The notes under the pieces are model-generated. The model was not told the origin of the DNA, made no database searches, and saw nothing but the letters and a program-made list of their open reading frames with translations. From contig NZ_CP113059.1 in NCBI RefSeq assembly GCF_026625705.1, forward strand, positions 1,054,001 through 1,118,000: a stretch of DNA of 64,000 nt, read 5' to 3'. The stretch is from Pedobacter sp. SL55. GTDB taxonomy: Bacteria; Bacteroidota; Bacteroidia; Sphingobacteriales; Sphingobacteriaceae. Within the stretch, counting starts at the first letter, position 1; each line of letters opens with the position of its first letter. The position numbers were made by a program, and so were the translations under genes. This document shows positions 54,035-63,504 of this stretch, one piece after another.

Positions 54035-54967
54035 ATGACCTTAGTTCAGCTTGAATATATTGTTGCCGTAGATACTTACCGAAGTTTTGTAAGTGCTGCC
54101 GAAAAGTGTTTTGTTACCCAACCAACTTTAAGTATGCAGATACAAAAGCTGGAAGAGTTTTTAGGTGTAAAGCTTTTTGATAGAAGCAAACAGCCTGTAA
54201 CACCAACCGAGATTGGCACACAGATTATTGAGCAGGCTAGAATTGTATTGCAAGAAAACAGCAAGATCAAGGAAATTATCAGTAACCAAGAACAGGGAAT
54301 AACCGGAGAATTAAAGATTGGCATTATTCCAACTATTGCTCCATATTTGCTGCCCGAAGTAATTGCCTCGATGCTTGCCAAATACCCCGACTTAAAACTA
54401 TTGATTTGGGAATACACCACAGAAGATATTATCCATCATTTAAAAACAGGAGTAATAGATTGCGGAATTTTAGCCACCCCCTTGGTAGACACCAACATTA
54501 GCGAACAGCCTTTGTATTACGAAACCTTTGTGGGCTACGTAAGCAAGAACAGCAAGCTCTATAAAAAGAAGACGATAGATGCAGAAGATTTTGAAGAAGA
54601 GAACATTTGGCTCTTAAACGAAGGCCACTGCATGCGTTCACAAGTGCTAAATATTTGCCGATCTACCAAGAACAATAAACTGCAGGCTTTAACCTATAAT
54701 ACCGGCAGCGTAGAAACTTTAATTAGAATGGTTGATGTAAACGATGGCACCACACTTTTACCAGAACTTTCGCTTCACGATTTGAACAGCAAACAATTGA
54801 ATAAAGTGCGCTATTTTAAATCTCCAGAACCTGTAAGAGAAATTAGTTTGGTAACACACAAAAGCTTTGTGAAAAAGAAAATGCTAAATGCCTTGAGAGA
54901 AGAAATCTTAATGCTTATTCCAAAAGGGATGAAAAACAGAAAGAAAAAAGATGTAGTTGGGATTTAG
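54035..54967 (+). CDS. oxyR: OxyR-type LysR-family peroxide-sensing regulator
   Basis: A 310-residue LysR-type regulator. Residues 1-60 are the winged helix-turn-helix (TLVQLEYIVAVDTYRSFVSAA). The regulatory domain has the peroxide-sensing cysteines of E. coli OxyR at the same positions: Cys199 in NEGHCM and Cys208 in LNICRS. So it likely activates oxidative-stress genes when they form a disulfide. Binding sites are not visible near it. It is a single-gene unit. Confidence 0.93.
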   Translation: MTLVQLEYIVAVDTYRSFVSAAEKCFVTQPTLSMQIQKLEEFLGVKLFDRSKQPVTPTEIGTQIIEQARIVLQENSKIKEIISNQEQGITGELKIGIIPTIAPYLLPEVIASMLAKYPDLKLLIWEYTTEDIIHHLKTGVIDCGILATPLVDTNISEQPLYYETFVGYVSKNSKLYKKKTIDAEDFEEENIWLLNEGHCMRSQVLNICRSTKNNKLQALTYNTGSVETLIRMVDVNDGTTLLPELSLHDLNSKQLNKVRYFKSPEPVREISLVTHKSFVKKKMLNALREEILMLIPKGMKNRKKKDVVGI

Positions 54968-55021
54968 CTAGACGTACTAGCGAGCGATGGCATTTTTACT
55001 ATTAGCAGATTACTAGACCGC

Positions 55022-55426
55022 TTATTTGCGATCAAAATAAAGTCTCCTAGCTTTCTGAGATGCAGCTTTGTTAAAAAAATTAACCTTTACAGAACAAACA
55101 ATAGCAACCAAGAAAGAAATTAAAGTAATCACATCCACAGTTGTATCTGCAATATCTCTTCCAACCAACTTATCTAAATAGTATTTAACGAAAGAATTAG
55201 GCAAATCAGTTTCGCCTAGTTTAGTTTTAACCTGCCATTGCCAATCAGTAATTGGGCAATAGCCAATGCCATACCTAATGCCCAAAATTAGCCAGCAAAA
55301 CAAAGTGGCACCAACTATGTAAAGATGAATTTTTCGAGTTCTCGGACAAATCCAAGCAAATAGATTGGCACCAATAATGAGCAAATGAAGAATAGTAAAA
55401 AAATAATCTAAAAGCTGTAAACTCAA
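55022..55426 (-). CDS. DUF2784 domain-containing membrane protein
   Basis: A 134-residue protein with about four transmembrane helices. The conserved block GIGYCPITDWQWQVKTKLG (about 54-72) and the end segment with Asp-Thr-x-x-Asp are the DUF2784 signature. No function is known for this family. Its start overlaps the stop of the upstream gene by 4 nt (ATGA), so translation is coupled. Confidence 0.85.
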   Translation of the reverse strand: MSLQLLDYFFTILHLLIIGANLFAWICPRTRKIHLYIVGATLFCWLILGIRYGIGYCPITDWQWQVKTKLGETDLPNSFVKYYLDKLVGRDIADTTVDVITLISFLVAIVCSVKVNFFNKAASQKARRLYFDRK

Positions 55427-55872
55427 AGCTGACCCGCTTTTACAGATTTTAAGCCTTCAATACCCACTATTTTTTCTTCCTCTTCGCCTTTTTTCTTCTT
55501 CTTTTTCTTTTTAGGATCTACACCAGCCAAGCGCTCTTCGGTAATTTTATCATATTCTATTATTTGCTCTGGTTTTAACAAAGCTTTGATATTTTTATTG
55601 GTTTCGTTGTTTAACCGATAAAGCTTAGTTACCTCTTCGTCGTCATAGCCAGTTGCCTGTTGCTTTTTCATCAGCGCTACTTGCTCTTTAGCCATATTAT
55701 AAGCGTAGTTATAAATTACACTTTTTTGCGTAGCGCTAAGCTTTAAACGGGTTTCTAACTCGTCTACATTCTTTTTAGCCAATTCTTCTGGCGTAGGCAT
55801 TTTGGGTTGTGCCAATGCAGAAATTGCCATTACTGTAAAAAGGAAAAGTGCAGATAAAAACTTTCTCATCAT
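55423..55872 (-). CDS. Secreted helical protein with poly-lysine stretch
   Basis: A 149-residue exported protein. The signal peptide ends SALAQ. The mature chain is helical: AKKNVDELETRLKLSATQKSV and NNETNKNIKALLKPEQ, with LxxTQ/LTxxQ-like features that recall Spy/CpxP-type periplasmic helical proteins. A run of eight Lys (after DPKK) leads to EEEEKIVG. The start at 55872 gives the standard signal peptide; 11 earlier codons are discarded. Function unknown. Confidence 0.7.
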   Translation of the reverse strand: MMRKFLSALFLFTVMAISALAQPKMPTPEELAKKNVDELETRLKLSATQKSVIYNYAYNMAKEQVALMKKQQATGYDDEEVTKLYRLNNETNKNIKALLKPEQIIEYDKITEERLAGVDPKKKKKKKKGEEEEKIVGIEGLKSVKAGQL

Positions 55873-56042
55873 TTTATTTTTTTGCAAAAGCAATACAGTA
55901 CTCAATAATAAATGGCTGTATTAATCTTTTGATTGCGGTTTAAAACTGCAATTTAAGAAATATTTAGGAGATATGAGTAGAGGCATGGTTTCAATCCTAA
56001 GTTTGTTGTCGTAAAGTGCTCTTGTTTTTACATTAATTTTGC

Positions 56043-56050
56043 TAAATTTG
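56043..56050 (+). promoter_or_regulatory. Promoter -7 element TAAATTTG of the DUF763 gene
   Basis: TAAATTTG fits TAnnTTTG and ends 7 nt before the ATG at 56058; the mRNA leader would be 0-3 nt. Confidence 0.5.
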
Positions 56051-56057
56051 TTAGCAA

Positions 56058-57260
56058 ATGAAAAAAGCAGGAGTTGCCGATTTACCTTTACATTACGGAG
56101 CCGTGCCGCCTTGGTTGGCAGAGCGAATGGCCAAATTAGGCTTGGCAATTACCGAACAAATTTTGGCCAACAAAGGTAAAGACGATTTCTTGAGCAGGAT
56201 GAGCAGCCCGTTTTGGTTTCAAAGTTTGGGCGCAGTAATGGGCATGGACTGGCATTCTTCTGGCATTACCACGTCGGTAATGGGCGCTTTAAAAAAAGCC
56301 ATCAACCCTAATGCGGCCACTTTTGGTTTGTATGTTTGCGGTGGTAAAGGAAAATTCTCAAGAGAAACGCCTAATGAACTTAGAAAATTTGCATCATCTA
56401 ACGGATTAGATAGTGATCAATTAGTTCGCAGCAGCAAGCTTTCTGCTAAAGTAGATAATACTGCCATTCAAGATGGTTTCCAGCTTTACCAGCATAACTT
56501 TATTGTGAGTACCGAAGGCCATTGGACCGTAGTGCAACAAGGCATGAGCGATGCTAGCGCTACCGCCCGAAGGTACCATTGGCATTCGGTAAACGTACAA
56601 TCTTTTACTGATGCTCCCCACACTTTCATTTACGGACAAAACCAAGGAAAAATCTTAAACCTAACCGACAAGAAGGCTCAGCCTGTAAAAGCATCTATGT
56701 TAGAGATGATGGCAGAACCTCCTCAAAAAATGTTGGCAGAAATAAGCAAGCTGGTAATGCCCAAACATCACGATGTGCAAGCTAAAGACGTAGATTTAAA
56801 ACGCCTAGGTTCTATCTTATGGCTGGCACAAAACAATAACATTTCTAATTTTGATGAGCTGCTACTTTTAGATGGGCTAGGACCGCGAACTTTGCAATCT
56901 TTAGCCTTAGTAAGCGAAGTGATTTACGGCAGTCCGTCACGTTTTAAAGATCCTGCTAGATTTTCATTTGCCAATGGCGGCAAAGACGGGCATCCATTTC
57001 CTGTTCCTGTTGATGTTTACGACGAAACAATTAAAACCTTAAACGATGCCATCAAAAAATCGAAAATTGGAAATGCAGATAAGGCACAAGCTATTCAGTC
57101 GCTTTCTCAAATTGCTGCCAGAGTAGAAAAAGACTTTATACCTAACGGGAATTTTGACGAATTGATAGCAAAGGAGAAGGCCGATTCTTGGAAATATGGA
57201 GGCAGAACTGTTTTTGGAAAAGCAAAGAAACCGAGCAATCAGTTGAGTTTGTTTGAATAA
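56058..57260 (+). CDS. DUF763 domain-containing protein
   Basis: A 400-residue protein of the DUF763 family, common in archaea and scattered in bacteria. It opens KKAGVADLPLHYGAVPPWL and has VMGMDWHSSGITTSV, the typical catalytic-looking block, and later a helix-hairpin-helix-like segment LDGLGPRTLQSLALVSEVI near residue 275. This HhH suggests nucleic-acid binding, but no activity is established. It is next to recG, though on the opposite strand. Confidence 0.85.
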   Translation: MKKAGVADLPLHYGAVPPWLAERMAKLGLAITEQILANKGKDDFLSRMSSPFWFQSLGAVMGMDWHSSGITTSVMGALKKAINPNAATFGLYVCGGKGKFSRETPNELRKFASSNGLDSDQLVRSSKLSAKVDNTAIQDGFQLYQHNFIVSTEGHWTVVQQGMSDASATARRYHWHSVNVQSFTDAPHTFIYGQNQGKILNLTDKKAQPVKASMLEMMAEPPQKMLAEISKLVMPKHHDVQAKDVDLKRLGSILWLAQNNNISNFDELLLLDGLGPRTLQSLALVSEVIYGSPSRFKDPARFSFANGGKDGHPFPVPVDVYDETIKTLNDAIKKSKIGNADKAQAIQSLSQIAARVEKDFIPNGNFDELIAKEKADSWKYGGRTVFGKAKKPSNQLSLFE

Positions 57261-57331
57261 ATTTAGCTCGTCATCCAAAATTTATTTTGGGATCGTAATG
57301 CGGTTGTGAGAGTAAATTATTTCGCTTTAAG

Positions 57332-57351
57332 ATTCCCGGCTACGCGGGAAT
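57332..57351. repeat. REP-like hairpin
   Basis: ATTCCCGG / CGCGGGAAT-type stem at the 3' side of DUF763, reverse-oriented copy of the element at 33469-33488. Confidence 0.55.
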
Positions 57352-57363
57352 GACGAATACGGC

Positions 57364-59475
57364 TTAAGATATCTTATCGAAGCTAATGCCAACATTCTTC
57401 TTCGAAAGGAAACTCTTTAACAAACTATTTTCAGGATTTTCAACATTAGGATCTTTATCAAAAATCTCAATTACTGTATTTCTGGCTTCTTGCAAAATCA
57501 CTTGGTCTTTGGCCAAATCTGCTACTTTTAACTCTATCGTTCCGCTTTGCATGGTTCCGGTAATATCTCCCGGCCCACGCAGCTCTAAATCTATTTCAGA
57601 AATTTCGAACCCATTGTTGGTACGCACCATGGTTTCCAATCGCTTTTTAGAAGTGGGATTTAGTTTGTCTTTAGACATTAAAATACAGAAAGATTGCTCT
57701 GCGCCACGCCCAACCCTTCCACGCAACTGATGGAGTTGAGAAAGTCCAAATCGCTCTGCGTTTTCTATGACCATTACCGAAGCATTAGGCACATTTACGC
57801 CAACTTCAATAACGGTGGTGGCCACCATAATTTGCGTTTTACCATCAATGAAACGTTGCATCTCGTAAGCTTTATCGGCATTGCTCAACTTGCCATGTAC
57901 AATGCTAATTTGATATTGGGGCCGAGGAAATTGATAGCTCAACTGTTCTATTCCTGCCTCCAAATGCAGCAAATCTAACTTCTCGCTTTCTTTAATCAAT
58001 GGATAAACGATATATACTTGTCGGCCTTTGGCGATCTCTTCTTTCATCATGCCAAACATGCGCATACGCCTACCTTCTACAAAATGAAGCGTCTCGATAG
58101 GCTTTCTTCCTGCCGGTAGTTCATCAATAACAGAAACATCCAAATCGCCGTACAAAGTCATGGCCAAAGTTCTAGGAATTGGCGTAGCCGTCATTACCAA
58201 AACATGTGGCGGCACCACGTTCTTTCTCCAAAGTTTTGCTCGCTGCTCAACACCAAACCGATGCTGCTCATCAATTACTACCAAGCCCAAGTTTTTGAAC
58301 TGTACCTTATCCTCAATCAACGCATGGGTTCCTACTAAGATATCAATCTCGCCATTTTCCAATTGCTGATGCAAGATGGTACGCTGTTTTTTGGTGGTGC
58401 TTCCTGTTAAAATGGCAACATTAACCAACTCGCCTTTTAACATCCCCACTAAAGATTCGTAATGCTGGCGAGCTAGAATTTCCGTGGGTGCCATCATACA
58501 AGCCTGACAGCCGTTATCATTGGCTAACAGCATGCTCATTAGCGCTACCACTGTTTTTCCGCTTCCTACGTCGCCTTGCACCAAACGGTTCATCTGTGCG
58601 CCACGCTGCGTATCAATTCTAATTTCCTTAATTACCCGTTTTTGTGCATTGGTTAAATCAAAAGGGACAATTTCGTTATAAAACCGATTTACACGCTCGC
58701 CTACATTACTAAATACTACGCCCTTAAACTTTAAACCTCGCAGATGTTTGTTGTGTAACAACTGTAGTTGAATAAAGAAAAGCTCTTCAAATTTCAACCT
58801 ACGCTCTGCCTGTTGCAGCGCATTGGTGTTTGTTGGAAAATGGATGTTAATCAGCGCTTCTTTTTTGCCAATGAGTTTATATTTTTCTAAAATATAGTTT
58901 GGCAGGGTTTCCCTCACTTCGTTTACATGAAGTTCTAGGATTTGATAAATTAGCTTTTGGATACCCTTGCTATCTAAAAAACTCTTTTTGAGTTTCTCGG
59001 TAGAGTGATAAATGGGCTGTAGGGTCAAGTTTCCAGTTACTTTTCCCGTATGCTGACGAGGATAAGTTTCTAAGTCTGGATGCGAAATGCTAAAGCCTCC
59101 ATTAAAGAAATTTGGCTTACCAAAGGCGATGTAGGTATTTCCGCGATAAATATTGTCTTCTACCCACTTTAAACTCTGAAACCAAACCAATTCCATTGTT
59201 CCGGTTTCGTCTGCAAACTTGGCTACAATTCTTTTTTTATGCTTTTCGCCAATGGTTTCTTTAGTCATGAGTTTACCTATAACCTGCACCAATGGCATAT
59301 CAGGATTTAACTCGTTTACTTTGTAAAAGCGGGTTCTATCTATGTACCTAAAAGGATAATGATGCAACAGCTGTTCGTAGGTAAAAACCCCGAGCTCTTT
59401 TTGTAGCAACTCGGCACGTTTAGGCCCAACGCCCTTCAAATAAACAAGAGGTGTTTCTAAATTTGATGCAAACAA
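57364..59475 (-). CDS. recG: ATP-dependent DNA helicase RecG
   Basis: Fork-reversal helicase of 703 residues. N-terminal wedge/OB domain (about 55-150), Walker A GDVGSGKTVVALM near 300-312, DEQHRFG (DEQH) box, TATPIPRTLAMTLYGDL motif III region, and HGKLS and ATTVIEVGVNVPNA with QLRGRVGRG in the second helicase domain. The C-terminal region ends as usual with the wing. Complete. It is 7 nt downstream of the RarD-like gene, so the two form an operon. Confidence 0.97.
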   Translation of the reverse strand: MFASNLETPLVYLKGVGPKRAELLQKELGVFTYEQLLHHYPFRYIDRTRFYKVNELNPDMPLVQVIGKLMTKETIGEKHKKRIVAKFADETGTMELVWFQSLKWVEDNIYRGNTYIAFGKPNFFNGGFSISHPDLETYPRQHTGKVTGNLTLQPIYHSTEKLKKSFLDSKGIQKLIYQILELHVNEVRETLPNYILEKYKLIGKKEALINIHFPTNTNALQQAERRLKFEELFFIQLQLLHNKHLRGLKFKGVVFSNVGERVNRFYNEIVPFDLTNAQKRVIKEIRIDTQRGAQMNRLVQGDVGSGKTVVALMSMLLANDNGCQACMMAPTEILARQHYESLVGMLKGELVNVAILTGSTTKKQRTILHQQLENGEIDILVGTHALIEDKVQFKNLGLVVIDEQHRFGVEQRAKLWRKNVVPPHVLVMTATPIPRTLAMTLYGDLDVSVIDELPAGRKPIETLHFVEGRRMRMFGMMKEEIAKGRQVYIVYPLIKESEKLDLLHLEAGIEQLSYQFPRPQYQISIVHGKLSNADKAYEMQRFIDGKTQIMVATTVIEVGVNVPNASVMVIENAERFGLSQLHQLRGRVGRGAEQSFCILMSKDKLNPTSKKRLETMVRTNNGFEISEIDLELRGPGDITGTMQSGTIELKVADLAKDQVILQEARNTVIEIFDKDPNVENPENSLLKSFLSKKNVGISFDKIS

Positions 59476-59482
59476 AACCTTA

Positions 59483-60388
59483 CTATTTTCTTTTAAATTT
59501 AAGCATATCTGTAATCATGTTCCAGTTAAATAGAAAAACAGCAAACAGCAATAACAAATAGGCTAGTAATTGATGTGGATCTATTTTTTCATCAAAATAA
59601 AAAATAGCAACTGTAAAAGCAATAATTGGGTTAATGTAAATGATGATACCCAATGTAGAAGAAGGAATACCTACTAGTGCAAACAAACTCAAGAACAATG
59701 GTATTACGGTAAATAAAACGGCTATTAATGTTACGTTAAACCAAAACTTTGGAGCTATGGGCAAGCCTGTATGCTGATAGATAAAAAATGGCAGCATAAG
59801 CGCCACCGCCAAAGTAATTTGCACCGCCAAAACATTCAGCTTGTCTAAATTTTGCATCTTACGCTGAATAATAAGATAAAAAGCATAGAGGGCTGCAATA
59901 ATTACCGACCAAGCAACTTCTACAACAGATCCTGTGGCTAACATTAAGATGCTAACGGTAGCAAGCACCAAAGCAACAATTTGAACCCGATAGAGGTGCT
60001 CTTTCAAAATCAAAAATCCGCCAAAAGCCGTAATAAGCGGACACACCATGTAAGCAAAAGCCCCCGATTTAATACTTACATTATTAATTGCGTAAATAAA
60101 GGTATACCAATTTAGCACCAGCAGCACAGTTGCTCCAATTACTTGGCTTAATACTATTTTTTTCTCCCGAGGAGTAATTTTTTTAAAATAGCTAATGTCT
60201 TTCTGTAGTTCACTTCTTCGAAACAGAAATATAGCCAGCCAAATCACTACAAGTGAAGTAAAAATTCGATAATATAAAATTTGCTCTGAGGGATACGCTT
60301 TGAGGTTTCTTAACGGAATTGCAAAGAAACCCCAAATTACCGCAGACAATACTCCAGAGAGTAAATATTTTGATTTACTTGGCACCAA
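59483..60388 (-). CDS. EamA-family drug/metabolite transporter, RarD-like
   Basis: A 301-residue inner-membrane transporter with ten predicted transmembrane helices in two EamA repeats. SGVLSAVIWGFFAIPLRNLKAYPSEQILYYRI and SVIIAALYAFYLIIQRKMQ are RarD-like, first halves of the two repeats; SSTLGIIIYINPIIAFTVAIF is the C-terminal repeat. Substrate unknown (chloramphenicol-sensitivity RarD type in E. coli is one possibility). It lies between ridA and recG on the same strand with 2- and 7-nt gaps. Confidence 0.88.
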   Translation of the reverse strand: MVPSKSKYLLSGVLSAVIWGFFAIPLRNLKAYPSEQILYYRIFTSLVVIWLAIFLFRRSELQKDISYFKKITPREKKIVLSQVIGATVLLVLNWYTFIYAINNVSIKSGAFAYMVCPLITAFGGFLILKEHLYRVQIVALVLATVSILMLATGSVVEVAWSVIIAALYAFYLIIQRKMQNLDKLNVLAVQITLAVALMLPFFIYQHTGLPIAPKFWFNVTLIAVLFTVIPLFLSLFALVGIPSSTLGIIIYINPIIAFTVAIFYFDEKIDPHQLLAYLLLLFAVFLFNWNMITDMLKFKRK

Positions 60389-60390
60389 GG

Positions 60391-60771
60391 TTATGCTTTG
60401 TATGCTGTTACAGAAATTTCTACGTTTACGCCTTTTGGCAAGCCTTTAACAGCAACTGTTTCTCTTGCTGGGAAATCGCTCTTAAAATAAGCCCCATAAA
60501 TTTCGTTTACTTCAGCAAACAAAGACATATCAGACAAGAATATAGTAGTTTTAATGATGTGTTCAAATTCATAACCAGACTCTACCAATAAGGCTTTCAC
60601 GTTGCGCATTACTTGATGGGTTTCTTCTTCTAGCGTACCATTGTTAAGTTCGTTGTTTTCTGGATTAATAGCAATTTGACCAGAGGCAAATAGAAAACCG
60701 TTGGCTACGATAGCTTGACTGTAAGGCCCAATTGGAGCTGGAGCATTGGTGGTATAGATAATTTTTTTCAT
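60391..60771 (-). CDS. RidA-family enamine/imine deaminase
   Basis: A 126-residue trimeric enzyme. IGPYSQAIVANGFLFASGQ and the C-terminal FPARETVAVKGLPKGVNVEIS carry the conserved Arg and Glu residues (in PARETV) of RidA, which hydrolyses reactive enamines from pyridoxal-phosphate enzymes. Length and both blocks fit. The gene is first of the ridA-rarD-recG transcript, with gaps of 2 and 7 nt. Confidence 0.94.
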   Translation of the reverse strand: MKKIIYTTNAPAPIGPYSQAIVANGFLFASGQIAINPENNELNNGTLEEETHQVMRNVKALLVESGYEFEHIIKTTIFLSDMSLFAEVNEIYGAYFKSDFPARETVAVKGLPKGVNVEISVTAYKA

Positions 60772-60825
60772 TTGTTTAATTGAAGTTTTTTAAGCTAAAT
60801 ATTAATTTCCTACAAATTTAGACAT

Positions 60826-60860
60826 AAAAAAAGTCCCGATTAACATCGGGACTTTTTTTA
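60826..60860 (-). terminator. Terminator after the OmpA porin gene
   Basis: Perfect stem AAAAAAGTCCCGAT / ATCGGGACTTTTTT with loop TAAC; symmetric A and T runs, just downstream of the stop at 60881. Confidence 0.85.
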
Positions 60861-60880
60861 ATGTTATACTATTTAGAAAT

Positions 60881-62218
60881 TTAGTTTCTAGTAGTTTCAA
60901 CACGACGGTTTTGGATACGGCCTTCTTCTGTATCGTTAGAAGCGATAGGCATAGTTTCGCCAAAACCTTTAGTAACTACACTGCTAGCGTTAACGCCAGA
61001 GTTTACTAAGTAAGTTTTAACAGAGTTTGCTCTGTCTTTAGATAACTTCATGTTGTATGCAGCAGTACCTTCGCTAGAAGCGTGACCGTTTACTGTCACT
61101 TTACCACCGTTTTCACGCAATACTGAAGATAATTTATCTAAAGTTGGGTAAGATTCTGTTTTTAATACTGAACTGTTGAATTCAAAACCGATAGCTTCGA
61201 AACCAGTAACACCTGAAGCAGGAGTTACAGCAGCAGTTTCTGGGAACTTGATTGTACGACCAGAACCATCAACTACAGCACCTGGAGCTGAATTAGGCTC
61301 TTTGTCAAACATATCAGCAACACCGTCACCATCGCTATCTTTTTTCAAATCATCAACTGATTTTTCAACGTTAGCAACACGGTTTTTCAAAGCTTCAACT
61401 TCTTGACGTAACGAAGGATCTTTCAATTCGTCATACATCATTGCTAATGGGTTAACCCAATCCAAGTTTGGTTTAGATTTAGAACCTAAAGAGAACTCTA
61501 AACCAGCTGAAGTATAAGAGAACTTATCTTTAGAACCAGTAGTTGAGTAAACACCGTTTAAGTTATCGCCATCAACAAAGTTCATTGTATAAGCTAAGTT
61601 GAAAGAAACGCGATCAGAAACTTTAAATTTGATACCAGCACCTACAGGGATGTAAGCTTCTTTGATATATTTTTTGTCTCCATTATCGCCATAAACTTCT
61701 CCTAAGTTTTTAGGATCAGCACCGTTTAAAGCAGCTCTGTAAGCAGCAACACCGTAACCAGCAGTTACGAAGAAGTTTACAGAATTCTCACGACGTAAGA
61801 AATCTACAGTAGCTACGTTAACCACACCTCTTAAGTCTGCAGAGTAAGCAAGCTCAGTTTCAAACTCTCTAACACCCATTCTAGCACCGCCTGGCGCATC
61901 TTCGTTGGTTCCAGAAAGTTTACCACGGAATACATTACCTTCTAAACCGAAAGCATGACCTAATTGTTTACGTAATGAAATACCGTAACCTAAGTTAACA
62001 TCCCAGTTAGTGAAATCGTTTGATCCGCCTGTTAATACTACTGGAGCTAAAACACCAGCATTAACACCTAGAGACCACGTTCTGTACTGTCCTCTACCAC
62101 CAAATACCTTGGCAGAAGAACTGGTTGCAGGAGCATCTTGTGCGCTAGCTAGAGAAGAAACTCCAACTAATGCTACTAAAGAAGCCGCAACGCTCTTTTT
62201 TAAAGTAGAATAATTCAT
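60881..62218 (-). CDS. OmpA-family outer-membrane porin/structural protein
   Basis: A 445-residue outer-membrane protein. The signal peptide (1-27, ending LASAQ) leads to an 8-strand-like beta-barrel (about 40-270, NVNLGYGISL-type GYGISLRKQLG and GYGVAAYRAAL). A coiled-coil linker (EVEALKNRVANVEKSVDDLKK) is followed by a thrombospondin-3-like calcium repeat (DSDGDGVADMFD) and the OmpA C domain (GFEFNSSVLKTESYPTLD, NGHASSEGTAAYNMKLS, NRRVETTRN). The start at 62218 gives the proper signal peptide; abundant in the membrane by homology. Confidence 0.94.
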   Translation of the reverse strand: MNYSTLKKSVAASLVALVGVSSLASAQDAPATSSSAKVFGGRGQYRTWSLGVNAGVLAPVVLTGGSNDFTNWDVNLGYGISLRKQLGHAFGLEGNVFRGKLSGTNEDAPGGARMGVREFETELAYSADLRGVVNVATVDFLRRENSVNFFVTAGYGVAAYRAALNGADPKNLGEVYGDNGDKKYIKEAYIPVGAGIKFKVSDRVSFNLAYTMNFVDGDNLNGVYSTTGSKDKFSYTSAGLEFSLGSKSKPNLDWVNPLAMMYDELKDPSLRQEVEALKNRVANVEKSVDDLKKDSDGDGVADMFDKEPNSAPGAVVDGSGRTIKFPETAAVTPASGVTGFEAIGFEFNSSVLKTESYPTLDKLSSVLRENGGKVTVNGHASSEGTAAYNMKLSKDRANSVKTYLVNSGVNASSVVTKGFGETMPIASNDTEEGRIQNRRVETTRN

Positions 62219-62492
62219 AATTTTCTTTTTAAGGTTAAACAAATATTTTATTGTATAATTTTTTGCATTACAAAATTAAACAAATTTTTATAATCTCAAA
62301 ACCCTTGTACAAACTCCGTTCCAAACATTATCAATTAAGCTATTAAATCTTAAAACCTATAGTTTTACACTGATATTCAACGCATTGAAGAGCAAGAAGT
62401 AATACATTCGTATAATTCCAAGAAATAATAGCGCTAATAATTTCGTGTAGAGATTATATACAGTAAGTCCTAAATTATATACACTGTGTAAA

Positions 62493-63395
62493 TCAAATCC
62501 AATCTTCTATAAACACATAAAGATTAAAGACACCTTTATCCAATGCAACTCTAATTTGGCGCAACAGCTCTTGCTTATCCAAACCACGCATCTTTTTATG
62601 CTGAATTAACTTAAAGGCTTGTTCTGCTAAAAGATGTGCTTTTTGGTCTTTCTTGTTGGTTTCTTCATGTAAAATCCAATCGCAAACATCCGAAATACCT
62701 AAGCTCTTATCTGCAATTGTTTTAAAAACTGGGCTTTGTTGGTGCTGCTCCATTACCATTTTACTTAAACCATTTGCAAAGGCATCAGCCCCATCTCTAT
62801 CCGCTTTGTTTACCACAAAAGCTTGTGCAATTTCCATTAATCCAGATTTAATGTGTTGAATTTCATCGCCAGCTTCTGGCACAAGCACCAAAATAGTTTT
62901 GTCTGCCAAGCCCGCTATTTCAATTTCTGATTGCCCAACACCAACGGTTTCTACTATAATTAAATCAAAAGCTGCTGCTCTAAGTACATCAACCATTTCA
63001 ATGGTTTTTGCAGAAATACCACCTAACGAACCTCTGGTAGCTACCGAACGAATATAAATATTTGGATTATTGAAATGCTTGGACATTCTGATCCTATCGC
63101 CCAACAAAGAACCATAATTAAATGGCGATGTAGGATCTACCGCAAGTATGGCAACTTTTTTCTCATTTTTGGCAAATTCTTCTGCAATGGCATTTACCAA
63201 CGTGCTTTTTCCTGCACCGGGAGGCCCAGTAATGCCAATTACCGGAATCTGTCTGTTAATATTCAGGTTTTTCAATAAATCTACTGAGGGGGCAATGTCG
63301 TTTTCTACCAAAGTTAAAGCCCTGGCCAAAGCCATAAAACTTCCGCATTCAATTTGATCTTTTAACCAATCGATATCAATTTTTGTAGAAACCAT
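62493..63395 (-). CDS. meaB: Methylmalonyl-CoA mutase-associated GTPase MeaB
   Basis: GTPase chaperone that protects and loads B12 in methylmalonyl-CoA mutase. The 300-residue protein has P-loop GITGPPGAGKSTLVNA, switch EMVDVLRAAAFDLIIVETVGVGQSE, and NKADRDGADAF (NKxD). The ArgK/MeaB C-terminal dimer arm (LLAEQAFKLIQHKKMRGLDK) is present. The mutase gene itself is not in this window. The ATG at 63395 is chosen over a TTG at 63413. Confidence 0.95.
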   Translation of the reverse strand: MVSTKIDIDWLKDQIECGSFMALARALTLVENDIAPSVDLLKNLNINRQIPVIGITGPPGAGKSTLVNAIAEEFAKNEKKVAILAVDPTSPFNYGSLLGDRIRMSKHFNNPNIYIRSVATRGSLGGISAKTIEMVDVLRAAAFDLIIVETVGVGQSEIEIAGLADKTILVLVPEAGDEIQHIKSGLMEIAQAFVVNKADRDGADAFANGLSKMVMEQHQQSPVFKTIADKSLGISDVCDWILHEETNKKDQKAHLLAEQAFKLIQHKKMRGLDKQELLRQIRVALDKGVFNLYVFIEDWI

Positions 63396-63478
63396 AATAA
63401 CAAAGAAACGCAATTAATCAATTATCTACACCAAAGCCGTTAATATATTGTAATGACATAAGATCTTTTAAAAAACCG

Positions 63479-63486
63479 TAACTTTG
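63479..63486 (+). promoter_or_regulatory. Promoter -7 element TAACTTTG of the ABC transporter gene
   Basis: TAACTTTG matches TAnnTTTG; an 18-nt gap leads to the ATG at 63505. Confidence 0.5.
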
Positions 63487-63504
63487 TTCTCTTTATTATT
63501 TTAA

